Source: Sipunculus nudus (lineage: Eukaryota; Annelida; Sipuncula; Golfingiida; Sipunculidae). From it: DNA of 64,000 nucleotides. Of the stretch, positions 25,788 through 37,198 are shown one piece after another. A program made the translations under genes and the position numbers. The stretch lies in NCBI GenBank assembly GCA_026874595.1, contig CM049310.1, positions 32,425,558 through 32,489,557 of the forward strand, written 5' to 3'. Within the stretch, counting starts at the first letter, position 1, and each line of letters opens with the position of its first letter. The notes under the pieces were generated by a model, which was not told where the DNA came from, did not search any database, and saw nothing but the letters and a program-made list of their open reading frames with translations.

Positions 25788-28700
25788 TCCTCTCTTGACC
25801 CATATGACATGTGCAGGCGGGGTAAGGGAGGGGTAGCCCTTTTCTGGCACAAACACCTGTCAGGTATAATCTCCCCAGTAGATAACCTGCTTGACGATCG
25901 AATTGTTGGTATCTGTGTTCGCCCCGAGCATGGTCCATGTATTTTCATATTTGCAGTCTATATGCCGAGCTCAAACCACGGAGTCCAATTATTTAAAGAA
26001 TATAATGAAAAATTACACATCATTTATGAGGAATATTCGAGTAGCGGTATTGTGGTGATGCTAGGCGACTTTAATAGTGAAGTGACGGGCACAAGATACG
26101 AAGTCCCAAAATCACTTAGAACTAGTGTTATGCAATCTTTTCTAAGTGAACACGATCTTATTTCTCTAACTGCCGATTCTCTTTGCGTTGGTCCACTTTA
26201 CACGTTTGATCCATACTCTGACGGTTCCCACCAATCGTTAATTGACCACGTTATTTTACCACGTGACCAGCTCCACTTGGTCGAACATTGTGAAGTGTTA
26301 GATTGTAGCCTTAATACTTCCGACCACCTGCCTGTGGTGACAAGATTAAAAATACCGTAAAGGCACAAATCCAAAAGTAGATTACACTCTCCTAATTGGT
26401 CAAAACTCGCGTCAGAGAAAGAACTGCAAAGACGTTATGCTGCGGATTTGCGAGGTGAGCTTGATAAAATAGCTGAACCAAACCCAGAAGACTGTACTGT
26501 CTCTGCCATCAACCAATATTATTCAGATATTGTCAAGGCCCTTCAAAATGCGGCGTCTAATCTTCCTTTAAAACAATTTAAATCTTTCCTACGACCTGGC
26601 TGGAAAAGTGAATTAAAGCCTTTTTATGATGAAATGAAAAGATTGAGGAGAGTCTGGATAGTAGATGGTAAGCCTCGCGGTCACTCCTCTAAGTCTTATA
26701 GCGACTACAAAGAAGCGAAAGCCACTTTTCGAAGGCACATGAGACACTACCACACCTCTAAAGATCGAATAGAATTTGAGAAATTGGATCAAGCTGCTGA
26801 ACTCGATATAAATAAATTCTGGCAACTGCTCAACAAGAAAAAAGAAGAATTAAAGCGAATCTGAATAATGATATGTCTTTTAATGGTATTACAACACACG
26901 ATCCAATTATTATTTGTGAGAAGTGGGCGGACTATTTCGAGGAGTTGTACTCCTTTCAGACAAATTCCTTTTATGACGTAAATTTCAAAACTAAAGTAAC
27001 TGAAAAATGTAAACGATTATATGAAGAGTCTAAAAGAAATAAAGCGGGAGTATTAGATGATAAATTCACGAAATTAGAAATAAAAAACAGTATTAAACAA
27101 CTTAAAAACAGAAAGGCTCCTGGTCACGACAGTATTATGAATGAGCAAATAAAATTTGGCGGGGATATGATGATCAATCATCTTGAAAACTTATTCAATT
27201 CCATTGGAAAAACGGAAACTATGCCAGAGTGCATGAAGATAGGTATAATTGTAACAGTACCAAAGGATAAAACCAAAAGTACCAATCCAGACAATTATAG
27301 AGGAATAACCTTGCTGCCGTGTATATATAAAATTTTTGAAAATGTTTTGCACTCTCGTTTTAATAAATATATTACCATGTCAGGAATAGCTTTTCCTGGC
27401 CCCATGCAGTTTGCATTTCAAAAAGGTACAGGCGCACTTAACGCATCCCACTGCCTGTTGGAATGCATTTGTCACAATCTCGAGCGGCAGTCCCTAGTTT
27501 ACTGCTGCTGTCTCGACAGTAGCAAAGCCTTTGATCGTGTCTGGCACCACGGTTTATTCGTGAAATTATATAAAAGGGAATCGATGGGAACTTATGGAGG
27601 ATTTTATTTAACGTGTACACAAAAATGACAGCGAAAATTTTATACCAGGACAAAACCAGCAGAAAGATTCCCATTGCTCAGTCTGTCCGGCAGGGGGGAG
27701 TACTGTCGCCACTTTTATACTTAATTTTTATTAATGATCTCTTGAGGGAACTTAGAATTCTTGGCGTTTGGGCCAAAATAGGTGATATATTTACAGGATG
27801 TCCCACTCAGGCAGATGACATTGCACTGCTGGCACTCACGCCTTCTGATCTCCAATTAATGATTGACACATGCGTTGCGTATTCTAATAAGTGGAGATTT
27901 GTATTTAATAATACAAAGACCGTTATTATTATACTTTTGGTGAAAGTGAAAGGATGTATAATCTGAGAAGCCCTCATCGCTTTTGGAGATTAAACAATGA
28001 GACAACAAAGCAAACCCGAAGTCATAAACACCTCGGTATTTTATTAAATGCCAGCATGTCCTCCATTGATCGGACGAATGAAGCATGCAGAAAGGGCAAG
28101 GGATCATTCATGGCATTAGCAGGATCAGGTGTTCGGCCATATGGTTTAAATCCCCTGACGGCTATAAAACTGTATAAGACAATGGCCCTCCCGAGGGCTT
28201 TGTACGGGGCAGAGTTATGGTGGTCATTGACCGTGCAAGAGTACTTAATTCTGGAACGAATGCACAGGTTTTGCATTAAAAATGCGCAGATGATGCACCC
28301 TCGAGTTCGGTCGGATTTAGCTCAGAGTCTGGTCGGCATGCCGAGACTGGAAGCGTTCATTGACCGCATGAAACTTTTATTCCTTGGAAGGATATGTAAC
28401 AACAATAACATTTCAAAATCCATTCTATGGATGCGCGTAATTAGTGGCAGCTTTTGTAATCTGCCAATATACGAGTTTGCAGCCGACATAATTTCAATTC
28501 TGAAAAAGTATAACCTCGAAAACTTTTTAATTAGCTGGTTAGGCGACTTAAAGTTTCCAAACAAATTGTCATGGAACCGTATCGTAACTGAAAAGCTAGT
28601 TTCTATGGAAACTGACTTATTTCTCCAAAGAACAAATCTTAATCCGGAGTTTAACATGTTACGTGAAGTAAAACCTTCCTTTCTTCAGCCATCCATCCTC

Positions 28701-29364
28701 TGGTTATATGCAAGGGAAATCCCTGCATCATACAATATATTTTCTTATAGCGTCAAACTGCTTTCATTCTATGGCTGTATAGACATTAGGAACGAATTAT
28801 TTCTTTGTCATTTATGCGGCAAACTTTTCCACAATCCGGTCCATCATGTAGTTATAGAATGTGATATGACAAAAACAGAAAGAGATTCCATGTGCCGGGA
28901 TTTCATTATTGATAACTTTAGTGTACACATAAGCGCTTACCTCTTCAACTTAGATGACTTCTCGTTTATCGCTACTCTACTTGGAAAACCTCTCCCTGAT
29001 ATATCGCGGGAGGACATGGTCTCACTTTCGTATAGGGCTGGCTTAATGCTTAGGAATATGAAGCCAACCATTGAGTCGTTGTGGCCGAAAATTATATTCA
29101 GTAATGAGTAATTATTTTTGTGTTTTCCGCTTTAATTTACCTTGATGTCAGTTAATATCTTGGTTTAATGACACGAAATGTCTACATGAATATGCATATG
29201 AATATACTATTTTTTTTATTAGATTTTATTGTATTTTAATTTCATCTTAATGTTGTGTGTTACAATTTCATTCTGTATTGCCGTCTGATGGCGCATTCTC
29301 ATTTTAAGAAAATTGATTGTACTCTTCAATTCATTGGAGGCAATAAAGAAAATCAATCAATTAA
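25788..29364 (+). mobile_element. Non-LTR retrotransposon (LINE), 5'-truncated and decayed
   Basis: The body starts within the endonuclease domain, runs through reverse transcriptase and a C-terminal Cys/His segment, and ends with a 3' UTR and an AATAAAGAAAATCAATCAA tail at about 29343-29361. It fits exactly between the two 600-bp direct repeats. The EN plus RT architecture and a short repetitive tail fit the CR1/L2/Jockey/I groups, but I cannot assign the clade. The N-terminal part of the endonuclease is missing. Confidence 0.92.
25809..29111 (+). pseudogene. LINE ORF2 pseudogene (endonuclease, reverse transcriptase)
   Basis: The endonuclease part (25809-26360) shows GDFNSE and SDHLPVV motifs. 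A TAA at 26358-26360 interrupts an otherwise continuous frame that resumes to 26864. Frame changes then occur near 26865, near 27585-27610 and near 27950. RT motifs are visible in order: NRKAPGHDSI (about 27109), NPDNYRGITLLP (27283), DSSKAFDRVWH (27516), RQGGVLSPLL (27688) and the catalytic box, here QADD (about 27810). The residue before ADD is Gln rather than the usual Tyr or Phe. The last open segment (27954-29111) holds a CHLCGKLFHNPVHHVVIEC zinc-binding-like motif (about 28806-28862). One nonsense change and three frameshifts make it non-functional. Confidence 0.9.
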
Positions 29365-29808
29365 TCTTGCCCCTTGGACTGCCTGATTTCTCACTTCCTA
29401 CTGTGGTAGTCACAAGACCACCTCCCACATATCGTGATCCCATCCCCTGATCCCCCTGCTCCAATCATCGCTCAGCCTCTGGTCTGCCGATAGAGGGTAG
29501 CGACCCCTAGAGGTACTTTTCAAAACAATTGAGTGCGCTGCCCCAAGTGCAGCCAAAGCACATATAAACAGGTTCAGCCGAACCAAACTTACTTTATGCA
29601 TGACAGGCCTAAAGTGTGATGCTAGTGGGCATAAGTACTGCCAACTATATGTATATGTTATTTGTTACATACTCATAGCTATTTTTTTATTAGATCACAT
29701 ATCAATTGTCTTGTAAACTAAATTATAAAATATTTTTTAAAAGAGTAAATAGAGATATAATATTGTTAGGCTTTAATCATTTAATAAAGTATTCCAACAA
29801 TTTGCAAT

Positions 29809-29862
<54 letters not shown>

Positions 29863-29960
29863 AATATTGCAAACTATTTGCATAATGTATATTTGTATAT
29901 AATGTATGTTATAATAATTGTTAACAGTATCGCAATTTGATATATATATATATATATATA
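29365..29960 (+). repeat. Right copy of the 600-bp direct repeat flanking the LINE
   Basis: This is the counterpart of 25185-25787, starting at the same base directly after the LINE tail and ending in the same ATCGCAATTTGATATATA. The sequence after the AT tract (from about 29961) is not present next to the left copy. ORFs on the minus strand in both copies are shadows; their differences are not constrained like coding sequence. Confidence 0.93.
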
Positions 29961-31435
29961 ATATAAATATACTACAAATTGTTTGAATAATGTATTTTTT
30001 AATCATGTAGGCCTATATACCAAACAAGATAACTGAATGCTGAAAACTGACGATAAGGATTAATTTTTTGATTTGCTGTTAAAGTTAAATCTTCAGTAAA
30101 AAAATTAGTGTCGTAATAAAAATTTGCCCACATAAACTTAATCATCATGGGAAATCTCAACTAGACTTTACAAAAAATTATGTTCAAGGCAAGGAGGAAA
30201 AGAGAAAAAATGCATTCGAATTCTGGGGGAAAAAAACAGATGACCAATATGCAGGAACTGATGAAACTACATGATCAATATGCATGTAAAGAATCATGAT
30301 GATCAATGCAGTAGTTATTCAGATACAGGAGCTTTTGTATCAATTTTTCAATTATTCTGGGGTGTATTTATGAACCACACAGCTCGGAGGATATGGGTAA
30401 CAGAGACCTAACGTAAAGTTTCCGAGGAGATTTTTCATGGGCCTTCCTGGGTATCCAGTTAAAAGATTATATGGTTACAATATGCGCCCTGTTAACAGAC
30501 GACCGCATCTTTGAAGGTCTCAAAAATAGCGCAAAAATGCGTAAATTCGAAAAAAGACAGTTGGCGCAGAAATTTCTTGCAGACAAGATAACTCGAGAAA
30601 GATTTCACATATCCTTTTTCAAATTTTACATGTACATCTAGATATTGAATAGAGGACGAAGCCTGTTTTAAATGGGGTCATAACCTTTACCAGGAGAGTG
30701 ATCTCGACTTGAATAGGTCCAATTGTTCTTAAATTCAAACAAAACATGAAATATCTCAAGAAATACTCAATGGATTTTTCAGAAAATCAGGTTGCTTAAA
30801 AATCTTGGGTAGCTTTGTCTTGTTCGGGTGACTATAACCCTATTCTTGTTTTTCTGTCGTTTAAAACCCCATCACTGCCACTTGACAATAGTGTCAGCAA
30901 TGTAATTAAAAAACTAATGGACAGATTTCTTACATATTGTGCAGATGAATAGATATGGACCCTAGGATAATGCCTTTTAAATTCAGGTCATGACCTTTAT
31001 TATCAGAGCAACCTTGACTTTAAATAAGGCTCATATTTGGTGACAATTCAATAAAACACTCCTCAAGAATGATTGATGGATTGTGCAGAAATTAGGACAA
31101 TTAAATATTACGGATAGGGAATTCTCGGACTCAAAACTGAAGAAAGTGACTTTACCTTCAAGGTCATATCAGGCAAAATCACAGGATTATTATAAACCTC
31201 ACAACGTCTGAAGTACTACATTTTTTTTTCTCAAATTTGGAACACCAGTTGTAAAAACCAAGTCCTCAGAGGAAAGTGAAGACTTTGACCTAGACTTTCA
31301 AGGTCAAATCTGCGGAAAAATAGGGGTTTTTGTCCAACCCATAACTTTTGAAGTTCTGCATATTTCACCTTTGTGGATTGTGTTGAAAATCAGGACAAAT
31401 AAATATTGTGAATAGGGAATTCTCGGATTATACTA
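29961..31435. repeat. Repeat-derived intergenic DNA
   Basis: No gene was found. The block at about 30240-30560 (ATGATCAATATGCATG, GGATATGGGTAACAGAGA, GTTAACAGACGACCGC) belongs to the family also seen at 36430-36720 and in several copies at 59690-60780. The block at 31134-31345 is repeated at 36768-36985. The region is a patchwork of diverged interspersed elements. Confidence 0.75.
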
Positions 31436-32744
31436 GGGACCCATGGGTCTCGACGCTCAGCTGCATTTGTCTATAAGGATATATGTTTATGAGGTTTTCC
31501 AAAATATTGGTCTTGTGATCAGTTTGAAGCTAAACTGTCTACCCAAACTGGAGTTATCATCCATAAACTAACTTGTGAATAGATGGGCCCTGTGACCTTA
31601 ACCTTTGACCTTATGACCCCAAAATCAAAAGGAAACTTCCCCTATTGGCAGGTGCACCACATGTTAATGAAAGGATTGAGATGGCTAAAAATGCATCCAC
31701 AATCTTTCTAAAGTAATGGGTCCTGTGAACTTGACCTTTGATCTCATGACCCCAGAATCAACAGTTCTTACTTTGGTGGTGGGCCATATATAAGTCAAGT
31801 TTGAAACCAATATTTCAAACTAAACTGGTGTTATCATCTAGAAACTAATATGTGGATTGATGGCCCCCATGACCTTGACCTTGTGAACCAAAAATCCATC
31901 AGTTACTTCCACTATTGGAAGGTGAGTAACATCTGGAGATGTTTGGGACAGAAAGTTTGGCTAAAAAACGTCAACAATCTTTTTAAAGAACTGGGTCCTG
32001 TGACCTTAAACTTTGGCCTTATGACCCCAAAATCAAAAAGGTTCTTATATTGTTGGTGGGTCATATATAAGTCAAAATTGAAACCAATATATCAATCCAA
32101 ACTGGGGTTATCATCCAGAAACAAATATGGGGACAGATGGGCCCCTGTGACTATGACTTTTGACCTTGTGACCCCCAAATCAATCAGTTTCTTCCCCTAT
32201 TGGCAGCTCAGCCATATGTGCAAGATGGAAGGTTTTTGATGAAAAGTTTGGCTTAAAATGCATCCACAATCTTTCTTAATAAGTGGGTACTGTGACCTTG
32301 ACCTTTGACCTCGTGACCCCAAAATTGAACAGAATCTTCCCCTATTGGCAGGTTAGCAATATCTTGAAGATTGAAGGTTTGGGATGAAAAGTTTGGCTTT
32401 AAATGCATATGCTTCTTTGTAAAGAAATGAGTCCTGTGACTATGACCTTTGACCTGTTGGACCCCAAAATCTAAACGGTTCTTATTTTAGTGATGAGTCA
32501 TATATAAGTTAAGTTTGAAACCAATATGTCAAACTAAACTGGAGTTATCATCTGGAAACTAATTTGTGAACAGATGGCCCCTGTGACCTTGACCTTTGAC
32601 CATGTGACCCCAAATTCATTTATGCTCTCCCCATACTGGCAAGTCAGCTAAATGTGCAAAATGGAAAGTTTGGGTGGATAAGCTTGGCTTAAAATGCAGC
32701 CATATCTTTTTAAACAAGTGACCCATGGGTCATGACGCTCAGCT
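31436..32744 (+). mobile_element. Tandem-core repeat element with TGACCT-rich units
   Basis: About eight units of roughly 145 bp each contain a TGACCTTGACCTTTGACC-like block followed by GACCCCAAAATCAA and CCCTATTGGCAGG. Blocks are near 31592, 31724, 31870, 32000, 32148, 32292, 32436 and 32583. The array is bounded by two copies of a motif with palindromic ACCCATGGGT followed by GACGCTCAGCT (31436-31462 and 32718-32744). The design (terminal motif, tandem core, microsatellites nearby) resembles non-autonomous Helitron-related elements of bivalves such as the pearl type. The assignment is tentative. Confidence 0.65.
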
Positions 32745-33369
32745 AACAAGCATGACCTGTATTTAAAGCCTTCCCCAACACCTGTCCTGCTATGGTATCA
32801 AAGGGCAAGCATAACAATAATTGCATAACTATAACATTATATGTGAACTGTTAGATTACTATTTAAGTTAAGGCCTTATATCAATTAACCGAGTGAAACT
32901 GGAAAACATTTTTAGGAACAACAGTAAGCAGGATTTAACCGATTTTGTGATAAAATCACTGAAACTGCAGTGACAAAAGGATTTTTCTTAAATGGCTAAC
33001 TTGCAGACATAATGGATTTCTGACAAGTCTGACATTTGATATTACACATCCTCCAATAAGAGACCAAACTTGTAGCAAATTCTCCAAAGGATGTTACAGA
33101 AATGAATGTCCAAAACAATTCAAAAGGCTTTTTCAGGCCCTCATATTAGATTTATAGATATGCAAATGTAAAAAGTGTAAGTCCAATATTTTTTATTATC
33201 ACTCTGCTTTTATATCTGGTGATTTATATAAAACTAGAATACGGGTAGTCGACAAGCAACTACGTGTATCTGCCAAAATCAGAGAAGGACGGGTGAAGTG
33301 AGGCATGAATTGAGTGGCAAGGGGAAATAGAGTTACATGTGTTACATATTAGAATTGATCTCTGCCACA

Positions 33370-34450
33370 TAAACATGATTGTAGGTGGTGCCACCTGTTA
33401 TTTGAACGAGAAACTATCCAAGATGTATACACATGCAAAATTTCATGTGGAAAAGTCAAACCACTGCAGAGATATGAGTGATTTTATTCCTCAGCAGATA
33501 AACAGATGGACACTGTGCAAAAATGGCTGCAGGTGGCGCCACCATTTTTGTGTATGTTATAAAGCTATCCAAAGGCTACATTTGTGTAAAAAATTTTTTC
33601 CTGATTGGTCAAACGGTCCCGGAGATATAAGCATTAATGTCTGCAGCGTGAACGTGAATGTAGGTGGCGCCACCTGTCATAAAATCAAGAAAGCTATCAA
33701 GGATGTATACACATGCCGAATTACAGGTAATTTGGTCAAACCACTGCAGAGATATCAGTGATTTTAACCCAAGGCAGACAAACAGATGGACACTGTGCAA
33801 AAATGGCTGCAGGTGGCGCCACCATTTTTGTGTATGTTATAAAGCTATCCAAGGGCTACATTTGTGTAAAAAAATGTTCCTGATTGGTTGAACGAGTCCG
33901 GAGATATAAGCATGGATGTCTACAGCATGAACGTGAATGTAGGTGGTGCCACCTGTCATAAAATCAAGAAAGCTATGCGGGATGTATACCCATGCCGAAT
34001 TTCAGGTAATTTGGTCAAACCACTGCAGAGATATGAGTGATTTTAACCTAAGGCAGACAAACAGATGGACGCTGTGCAAAAATGGCTGCAGGTGGCGCCA
34101 CCATTTCTGTGTAAGTAATAAAGCTATCCAAGGGCTACATTTGTGTAAAAAATTTTTCCTGATTGGTCAAACGGTTCCTGAGATATGAGCTTGGATGTCT
34201 GCAGCGTTAATGTGAATGTAGGTGGCGCCACCTGTCATAAAATCAAGAAAGCTATCTAGGATGTATACCCATGCCAAATTTTAGGTGAATTAGTCAAACC
34301 ACTGCAGAGATATGAATGATTTTAACCAAAGGCAGATGAACAGATGGACACTGTGCAAACATGGTTGCAGGTGGCGCCACCTTTTTTTGTGTATGTTATA
34401 ATGCTATCCCAGGGCTATATTTGTGTACAATGTTTTTCCTGATCGGTCAA
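33370..34450 (+). repeat. Tandem array, period about 279 bp, with GGTGGCGCCACC twice per unit
   Basis: Successive units place AGGTGG(C/T)GCCACCTG at 33383, 33661, 33941 and 34219, and GCAGGTGGCGCCACC at 33530, 33812, 34089 and 34369. Between these are conserved blocks such as GTCAAACCACTGCAGAGATAT and CTGATTGGTCAAACG. The repeated ORFs here (33339-34188) reflect the array periodicity, not a gene. Confidence 0.9.
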
Positions 34451-37198
34451 ACGTTACCGAGATATGTGGGTTTATGTGTGGAAACAGACGCACAAACGTA
34501 CGCTGGGCAGAGAGGAAAGGTCAGAGGTCAAGGTCACTTGGTTAGGCACCAGTTCAGAAGTGACCCGATAATTTGTGTAAGTTTCAGAAAAATCCGTCAA
34601 GTAGTCTCAGAGAAGTTCTCCGGAAACGAACGCGGCGGCGGCGGAACCTGGTCAAAAACATAGTATCCGCAAAACTTCATTTTGGGATACAAATATTCAG
34701 ATATCTAGGAAACTAAGTTTATTGCTATGATTCCATAAAATAAACTGCAAAATGTTCCCATCATCTTATAAATCAGTAGCTAAACCTTAATACTCTCAGT
34801 CTTAATGCCTGGCTGAAGCATTCCGGCAACAGTGTTTTTGTTATGCAGTAACGAGGTATTTATCACTCAGCCTTATCACTTAACAGGCTGATAAAAAGAG
34901 AGTCATATGTCACCAGCATCACTCACAATTACAGCCACACAGTGAGATGTACCAGTTGGAGTGCAATGGTTATATGTACAAGAAAAATAGAGATGGTCCA
35001 CAAAACAAGTTATTGTGAACATCCCTGACCTATGACCATGGCCTTTTGCCCACATATCCACTGGATTCTTTCTAAATGATGGGTAACTACTAACCACTTC
35101 ATCTGGCCGGGTGTAATTACCAATGAGTGAATAACTTAGACCTGCAACCTTTAACCTCCTGACCCGCTGACCTCAAAATCTATTAGTTATTTCTTCATGC
35201 AAAAAGACCCATGAATATGAAGTTTGAATCACATTCAGTGATGCATAGATGTGGCATATGTGAAAGACTGAAGATTTGGGTTGAACAGTTTCACTTGAAA
35301 TATGTTCACAAGCATTTAGAACAATATTGTGACCTTGACCTTTGGAACTCAACATTAAGAGGCTTCTTCCCCTATTGGTAGGTAAGCCATATATGACAGA
35401 TGGAAAGTATAGATTGAAAAATTTTGCAAACTCCACGCAAGATGAGGGTGCTGTGAACTTGACCTTTGACCTCAAAATCAACAGGTCTTTTCCCCTGATG
35501 GCAGAGAAGCGATACTAGTGCTGAAATGTTTGGAATGAAAGGTCTAGCTTGAAATGTGTCAACAACCTTTTCAAAGAAGTGGATCCTGTGACCCTGACCT
35601 TTGACCTTGTGACCTCAACATCTATAGGATTCTTCTCCCACTTAGTAAGTGAGCTATAAGTGAAAGATCAAAGAATTGGGATGACTGTTTGGCTTAAAAT
35701 GCATCCACAGGCTTTTCAAAGAAGTTGGTTCTGTGACCTTGACCTTGTGACCTCAAAATAATTATGGTTCTTCCCCTGTTGGTAGGTGAGCTGTATGTGA
35801 AAGATGGAAGGTTTGGGATGAAAATTTTGGCTAAAAGAATTATTTCTAGGGGGTGCAAACACATCCCATAACTTCGAGAATATAGGTGGCAGTGACCTAA
35901 TTTCAGGTTTGCAAGATTTTTTTTTTAGAACCTCTAAGACTGCATAGGTTTCATGGCCCTAGCCCCTATGGTTACGATTTGTGCCCTGCTAACGGCCGGC
36001 CGGCCGGCCGGCCGGCCGGCCGGACAGAGTGAAGGACGACGGACAAAGACCAATCACTATAGCCCAGCATGACTGAAAGTCAGCTGAGCTAAAAAGTAAG
36101 TCCTGTGACCTTGACCTATGACCTCATGACCCCAAAATCATATACGTTCTTGCTTTAGTGGTGGGCCCTATGTAAGTCAAGTTTGAAATCCATGTGTCCA
36201 TACAACCTGGAATTATCATCTGGAAACAAATTTGTGTGGATAAACAGATGGACAGACAAACAGACAGACAGGGTGATAATTATATGGCATCCACTTGTGA
36301 TCAATAAACACACTAGGATTTGGGACACTAGATGTACTAACAGCTGAGAAACTGACATGACTGTTGTCATTTTATGGTGAAAAAAAATTTTTTAAATAAT
36401 TGTTAAAATAATAAAAAATACAGGTGGCGCCACCAATTTTCGGGAACTGACAAAACTCATCATGGTCAATATTCAAGGCAAGATTCATGACAATCCATGC
36501 ATCAATTATCAAGATATTGGAGGTTTTGTATTATATTTTTTATTATTCTGGGGGGTACTTTTAAGCCCCATAGCTCGGAGGATATAGGTTGCAGAGACCT
36601 AATTTCAGGTTTCCAAGGAGATTTTTTATTGACCTCCTTGGATATTCACTGAGAAGTTTCTAGGTCCACCAGTTACGATTTGTGCCCAGCTAACGGACGA
36701 CCTGACGGGCGAAGAACAAAGCGCCATTCCTATACCTCAGTTGACTTACAGTCAGCAGAGCTAAAAACTGAAGACTGTGACTTTACCTTCAAGGTCATAT
36801 CAGGCAAAATAGCAGGATTATTATAAACCTCATAACTTCTGGAGTACATGTATTACATATTTTTTTTTCAAATTTGGAACACCAGTTGTAAAAACCAAGT
36901 CCTCAGAAGAGTGCGAAGACTTTTGACCTAGATCTTCAAGGTCAGTTCTGCGGAAAAATAGTATTTCTTTCAAACCCATAACTTTTTGCATATTTTTCCT
37001 GAAATTTGATACATAATTTGTTTTCGTAGCATAATCTTTGACTACTTCAAAGACTGATGACCTTGGCCTTGACCTTCAAGGTTAAATCTGGGGAATATAG
37101 GATTGTATGACTATGCGTAAAACATAGTATCCCCTGACTTTGTCTGGGGAAAAAATAAGAGAAAAATGACAAATGTATATACATGATTTAATAAAAAA
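34451..37198. repeat. Diverged interspersed repeats, including a second TGACCT array
   Basis: No gene was seen. Blocks with TGACCTTGACCTTTGACC-like sequence occur at about 35333, 35455, 35589, 35737 and 36104, at about 130-150-bp intervals apart from the last, which follows a gap. A (CCGG)n microsatellite lies at about 35993-36024. A TCAGC-TGA hairpin terminus followed by CTAAAA occurs at about 36060-36094 and again at 36730-36767. The block at 36420-36720 has the GGTGGCGCCACC core. Confidence 0.7.
35993..36024. repeat. (CCGG)n microsatellite
   Basis: About eight uninterrupted GGCC units occur in an otherwise AT-rich region, just before GGACAGAG and a hairpin terminus. CpG-containing tetranucleotide runs of this purity are unusual. 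Confidence 0.95.

Noticed and set aside
33339-34188. Repeated ORFs with RWTLCKNGCRWRHHFC-like peptides
   Set aside because: The peptides repeat because the DNA is a 279-bp tandem array containing GGTGGCGCCACC. Frames shift between units and there is no protein similarity.
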